Notes under the pieces: generated by a model
Databases searched by the model: none
The model's input: the letters and a program-made list of their open reading frames with translations, nothing else
Told to the model about the DNA's origin: nothing
Position numbers and translations under genes: made by a program
Shown: positions 4,769-7,434 of the stretch, piece by piece
Layout: each line of letters begins with the position of its first letter
Position numbering within the stretch: position 1 is the first letter of the stretch
Assembly (NCBI GenBank): GCA_002327845.1
Contig: DCUP01000004.1
Span: forward strand, 1-7,434
Reading direction: 5' to 3'
DNA: 7,434 nt
DNA from: Patescibacteria group bacterium UBA2211
GTDB taxonomy: Bacteria > Patescibacteriota > Minisyncoccia > Minisyncoccales > Minisyncoccaceae

Positions 4769-5770
4769 CTATTTTTTACCAATCTTATTGGCTAATTCAA
4801 CCAATCTGCAAGAATAAGCCCATTCGTTGTCATACCAAGCCATAATCTTAACCATATTACCATTAACTTTAGTATACTCTGGGTCAAAAATCGAAGAAAA
4901 AGAATTGCCCTTAAAATCAGAAGAAACTAATGGTTCTTTTTCAGTAAAAAAAATTCCTTTCATTTCTCCCTTGTTTGAATATTTATTAAAAGCTGCGTTT
5001 ACTTCTTCAACGGTTGTTTCTTTTTTAATTTCACAAACTAAATCAACTAAAGAAACGACTGAAGTTGGAACTCTTACTGCGATTCCATCCATTTTTCCTT
5101 TAACTTCTGGAATTACCTTCCCTATTGCCTTAGCTGCTCCGGTTGTAGTCGGGACAATATTTTCAGCAGCTGCTCTCGCTCTTCTCAAGTCTTTGTGTGG
5201 TAAATCTAAAAGATTTTGATCATTAGTATATGAGTGAATTGTAGTCATGAAGCCTTTAACAATTCCAAATTCATTTTCAAGAATTTTAACAACTGGTGCT
5301 AAGCAATTAGTAGTACAAGAACCCATATCTATTATATTTTCATTCTTGTATTCATTAATATTGATTCCTAAAAGATATGAAGGAATATCATCGTCTTTGG
5401 CAGGAGCAGAAATTATAACTTTCTTAGCCCCAGCAGTAACGTGTTTAGTCAAACCAGTTTTATCTCTAAATACTCCTGTACATTCTAAAACAACATCAAT
5501 TTTTAAATCTTTCCAAGGAAGTTTTTCTGGGTCTTTTTCCGCCAACATTAATATTTTCTTCCCATTCACAATCATATAATTTCCTTCAATTTTAACTTCG
5601 CCATCAAATACTCCATACGAAGTATCGTATTTAAATAAATGAGCTAATGTTTTATTATCTGCTAAATCATTAATAGCGACAATTTCAATGTCTATCTTTT
5701 CCTTGATTGCGGCTCGGAGAGAACATCTTCCAATTCTTCCAAAACCATTGATTGCAATTTTTGTTGCCAT
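4769..5770 (-). CDS. gap: Glyceraldehyde-3-phosphate dehydrogenase, type I, NAD-type
   Basis: This 333-aa protein is full length. It catalyses oxidative phosphorylation of glyceraldehyde 3-phosphate to 1,3-bisphosphoglycerate in glycolysis, in the cytoplasm, as a tetramer in known relatives. The Rossmann motif NGFGRIGR is at residues 8-15, and Asp35 in AINDL is the acidic residue that usually favours NAD over NADP. The catalytic Cys152 is in SCTTNCLAP, and the partner His179 is in TTIHSYTN. The later landmarks RRARAAAENIVPTTTGAAKA, RVPTSVVSLVDL and WYDNEWAYSCR are all present. Just before the active site it reads DMGSCTTN where most family members read SNASCTTN. The ATG lies 6 bp after the glutaredoxin-like gene, so gap is probably translated from the eno-grx-gap transcript. 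No strong Shine-Dalgarno sequence is seen. Confidence 0.97.
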   Translation of the reverse strand: MATKIAINGFGRIGRCSLRAAIKEKIDIEIVAINDLADNKTLAHLFKYDTSYGVFDGEVKIEGNYMIVNGKKILMLAEKDPEKLPWKDLKIDVVLECTGVFRDKTGLTKHVTAGAKKVIISAPAKDDDIPSYLLGININEYKNENIIDMGSCTTNCLAPVVKILENEFGIVKGFMTTIHSYTNDQNLLDLPHKDLRRARAAAENIVPTTTGAAKAIGKVIPEVKGKMDGIAVRVPTSVVSLVDLVCEIKKETTVEEVNAAFNKYSNKGEMKGIFFTEKEPLVSSDFKGNSFSSIFDPEYTKVNGNMVKIMAWYDNEWAYSCRLVELANKIGKK

Positions 5771-5776
5771 ATATTT

Positions 5777-6016
5777 TTAATCTTCTATTTTTAATAATTC
5801 ACAAATTTTCTTTCTATCAAAACTAACAATATACTCTCCATTAATTTCTGTAACTGGGACTGTTGTTTGTTTAGTTTTTTCGATCATTTCTTTTTGTGCC
5901 TCTAAATCAGAAGAAACATCAACTTGCTCTACTTCTATTCCTTTTTCTTCTAAAAATCTTTTTAAGGCAAAGCAATATGGACAGGTTGGGGTTGAAAACA
6001 CTCTTACTTTAGTCAT
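5777..6016 (-). CDS. Glutaredoxin-like thiol-disulfide oxidoreductase
   Basis: This 79-aa protein is a compact thioredoxin-fold domain of glutaredoxin/NrdH size. The N-terminal strand VRVFSTPTC leads into a dithiol CPYC active site (Cys12 and Cys15). TVPV contains the cis-proline (Pro54) expected next to the active site. It has no signal peptide, so it should act in the cytoplasm, using glutathione, thioredoxin reductase or another low-molecular-weight thiol to reduce disulfides. CPYC is typical of glutaredoxins, while the short length resembles NrdH/YruB-type proteins, so the natural reductant is uncertain. It sits 13 bp after eno and 6 bp before gap, tightly inside a glycolytic cluster. No Shine-Dalgarno sequence is seen. 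Confidence 0.9.
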   Translation of the reverse strand: MTKVRVFSTPTCPYCFALKRFLEEKGIEVEQVDVSSDLEAQKEMIEKTKQTTVPVTEINGEYIVSFDRKKICELLKIED

Positions 6017-6029
6017 TTTTTTAAAAATA

Positions 6030-7277
6030 TTATTTAATCTTTTCTTCTATTCTACACAACCTATTATATTTTGCCAATCTTTCTCCTCGGCATGGTGCTC
6101 CCGATTTAATATAATCAGAAGAAATGCCAACTGCTAAATCAGCGATAAAGCTATCACAAGTTTCTCCGGAACGATGTGAAACTATCGTTTTGAATTTATT
6201 TTCTTTACAGATTTTAGCTGCTTCTAAAATTTCTGTAACTGTTCCTACCTGATTAATTTTCAATATTGCTCCATTGCAAGCTTTCTTCTCTTTAGCTTCT
6301 TTAATAATATTAGGACTACTAACTAATAAATCATCTCCAATAATCATAATCTTATCGCCCAATCTACTAGTAAGCTTTTCAAATCCTTTCCAATCATCTT
6401 CAGAAAAAGGATCTTCAAGTCCGATAATCGGATAATACCTTACTAAATCTGAATAATAATTAAGCATATCTGCGACCGAGAATACCCCCATTCTTAATCC
6501 ATAATATCCCTCGGCCACCCCTTTTTCTTTTTTATAAAATTGAGTAGAAGCAATGTCTAATATTATATTTGCTTTACCCGTATATTCTGAATCATCAATC
6601 GCCTTAACTATTAATCCTAAAGCTGCTTCTGGAGTTTCTATTGGTGGAGCAAAACCACCCTCGTCTCCAACACTAACAATATATTCTGGATAATTTTCTT
6701 TAATAAATTTCTTCAATTTATAATATATCTCTGAGCCCATTTGTAATGATTCTCTAAAGGTTTCTCCAGTAGTAGTAATCATGAATTCTTGAAAATCAAG
6801 ATTATTATCAGCATGAGCTCCGCCATTAATAACATTAAAGGCTGGAGTAGGCATTTTTAAATCTTCATTACCAAACAATTCAGCAATGTATTCATACAAT
6901 TCAAGATTTTTAGCTTTTGCTCCTGCTCGACAAACTGCCATTGAGACCCCAACGATTCCATTGGCTCCTAAATTATATTTTCCTGGTGTCCCATCCAATT
7001 TAATCATTAATTCATCAATCTCTTTCTGATCAGTACAATCCATTCCTATTAATTTGGGAGCAATCATTTCGTTCACATTTTTAATTGCTTTCAAAACTCC
7101 TTTTCCTCCATATCTGTGATTGTAATCTCTCAATTCACAGGCTTCCTTTGCTCCTGTCGAAGCGCCAGAAGGAACCGAAGCGGTAAAAATTCCCTCTTCA
7201 GTTATGCAATCAACTTCGATAGTTGGGTTACCTCTTGAATCAAGTATTTCCCTAGCTTTGATATTTTTAATCTTCAT
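6030..7277 (-). CDS. eno: Enolase (phosphopyruvate hydratase)
   Basis: This 415-aa protein converts 2-phosphoglycerate to phosphoenolpyruvate in glycolysis. Expected residues are present: substrate loop VPSGASTG (35-42), His155 in GGAHADN, catalytic Glu206 in GDEGG, Mg2+ ligands Asp241, Glu288 and Asp315, catalytic Lys340 in LKINQVGT, SHRSGET (367-373), and Lys391 in IKSGAPCRGER. It is about 17 residues shorter at the C-terminus than E. coli enolase and ends soon after RIEE. Two usual motifs are altered: DIASTQFY where most enolases read a D-x-AASEFY form, and GANGIVGVS where GANAILGVS is usual. The start MKIKNIKAREILDSRGNPT is the standard one. It begins 21 bp after an unidentified upstream gene and has no convincing promoter of its own. 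Confidence 0.97.
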   Translation of the reverse strand: MKIKNIKAREILDSRGNPTIEVDCITEEGIFTASVPSGASTGAKEACELRDYNHRYGGKGVLKAIKNVNEMIAPKLIGMDCTDQKEIDELMIKLDGTPGKYNLGANGIVGVSMAVCRAGAKAKNLELYEYIAELFGNEDLKMPTPAFNVINGGAHADNNLDFQEFMITTTGETFRESLQMGSEIYYKLKKFIKENYPEYIVSVGDEGGFAPPIETPEAALGLIVKAIDDSEYTGKANIILDIASTQFYKKEKGVAEGYYGLRMGVFSVADMLNYYSDLVRYYPIIGLEDPFSEDDWKGFEKLTSRLGDKIMIIGDDLLVSSPNIIKEAKEKKACNGAILKINQVGTVTEILEAAKICKENKFKTIVSHRSGETCDSFIADLAVGISSDYIKSGAPCRGERLAKYNRLCRIEEKIK

Positions 7278-7298
7278 ATATTAATAAACTTACAATCA

Positions 7299-7434
7299 TT
7301 ACAACTTCCCCTGTGCCTTTAAGTCTGCAATAAGAGAAAGAATGGTTTTGATAAGCTCGTCTCGAGTCATCTGATTCAATGATGTTTTGTCTTTGTTTTC
7401 TTCCTTAAGTGTTTCTGGAATTAAAATAGAATAC
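7299..7434 (-). CDS. C-terminal end of an unidentified gene, cut by the window edge
   Basis: One minus-strand frame stays open from the window edge (first full codon at 7433) to TAA at 7299-7301, giving 44 residues: YSILIPETLKEENKDKTSLN, then QMTRDELIKTILSLIADLKA, then QGKL. It reads as a charged linker followed by an amphipathic helix, and I do not recognise the family. The other two minus-strand frames look less protein-like (one has a TAA within ten codons). The stop is 21 bp before the enolase start, which fits an operon whose first gene lies outside the window. It is partial at the 5' end because of the window edge, not because of mutation. Confidence 0.6.
   Translation of the reverse strand, partial: YSILIPETLKEENKDKTSLNQMTRDELIKTILSLIADLKAQGKL

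Noticed and set aside
4769..4795. CCAAT/ATTGG hairpin at the end of gap as a terminator
   Set aside because: The stem is only 5 bp with a 3-nt loop, lies inside the coding region and is followed by A residues, not a T run, on the coding strand.
4827..5579. Two plus-strand frames of 110-130 codons opposite gap
   Set aside because: They are antisense shadows of a strongly conserved GAPDH gene, with no promoter or family resemblance.
1..7434. Alternative genetic code with UGA as glycine or tryptophan
   Set aside because: All frames are full length and intact under the standard code, with tryptophan as TGG. The absence of TGA stops among nine genes is not significant in AT-rich DNA.
1..7434. 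CRISPR array, insertion sequence, phage or defence system
   Set aside because: I found no spaced direct repeats, transposase or integrase-like frames, terminal inverted repeats or nuclease/effector genes. The only tandem repeat is the coding heptad array in the coiled-coil gene.

Overview
This is an AT-rich, gene-dense stretch of bacterial chromosome. The best guess for its source is a member of the Candidate Phyla Radiation (Patescibacteria, possibly Parcubacteria). The reasons are low GC, very short gene spacing with overlaps, reduced forms of core genes, a CCA-less tRNA gene, a stripped-down RNase P RNA, and a small DKRF-heptad coiled-coil protein of a kind I associate with that group. This placement is inference from style, not from a search. 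All main frames are intact under the standard code and end in TAA or TAG, so nothing suggests UGA recoding.

Layout, left to right. (1) 28-99: tRNA-Thr(CGU), minus strand. Its 5' end overlaps the 3' end of a septum-formation initiator (FtsB/DivIC family) gene at 90-503. (2) 512-622: a 36-codon plus-strand frame for a single-pass membrane peptide. It starts 8 bp from the ftsB-like start and ends directly against lepA. (3) 623-2407 lepA (EF4) and 2397-4031 murJ (lipid II flippase), minus strand, overlapping by 11 bp. (4) 4032-4107: a back-to-back promoter region firing murJ leftward and rnpB rightward. (5) 4108-4431: rnpB (RNase P RNA), closed by a hairpin terminator that also suits the converging gene. 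(6) 4461-4694: a 77-aa coiled-coil protein with its own near-consensus promoter. (7) 4769-7277: a minus-strand cluster read as eno, then a small glutaredoxin-like gene, then gap, with the 3' end of an unidentified gene (7299 to the window end) upstream of eno.

How the parts relate. The right half is lower glycolysis (GAPDH, enolase) with a thiol-redox protein between the two enzymes. The left half is cell envelope and division (MurJ, FtsB-like) plus translation (LepA, tRNA-Thr, RNase P RNA). Recognisable promoters sit so close to start codons that transcripts would have leaders of about 0-5 nt, and I see no convincing Shine-Dalgarno sequence at any start, which suggests leaderless or SD-independent initiation.

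I see no dedicated defence, mobile, CRISPR or biosynthetic system. The observations most worth checking are the RNase P RNA that lacks the CCA-binding GGU loop beside a tRNA gene that lacks CCA, the tRNA/ftsB overlap that would make the two products compete for one transcript, the leaderless promoter layout, and the unannotated 36-aa membrane peptide.
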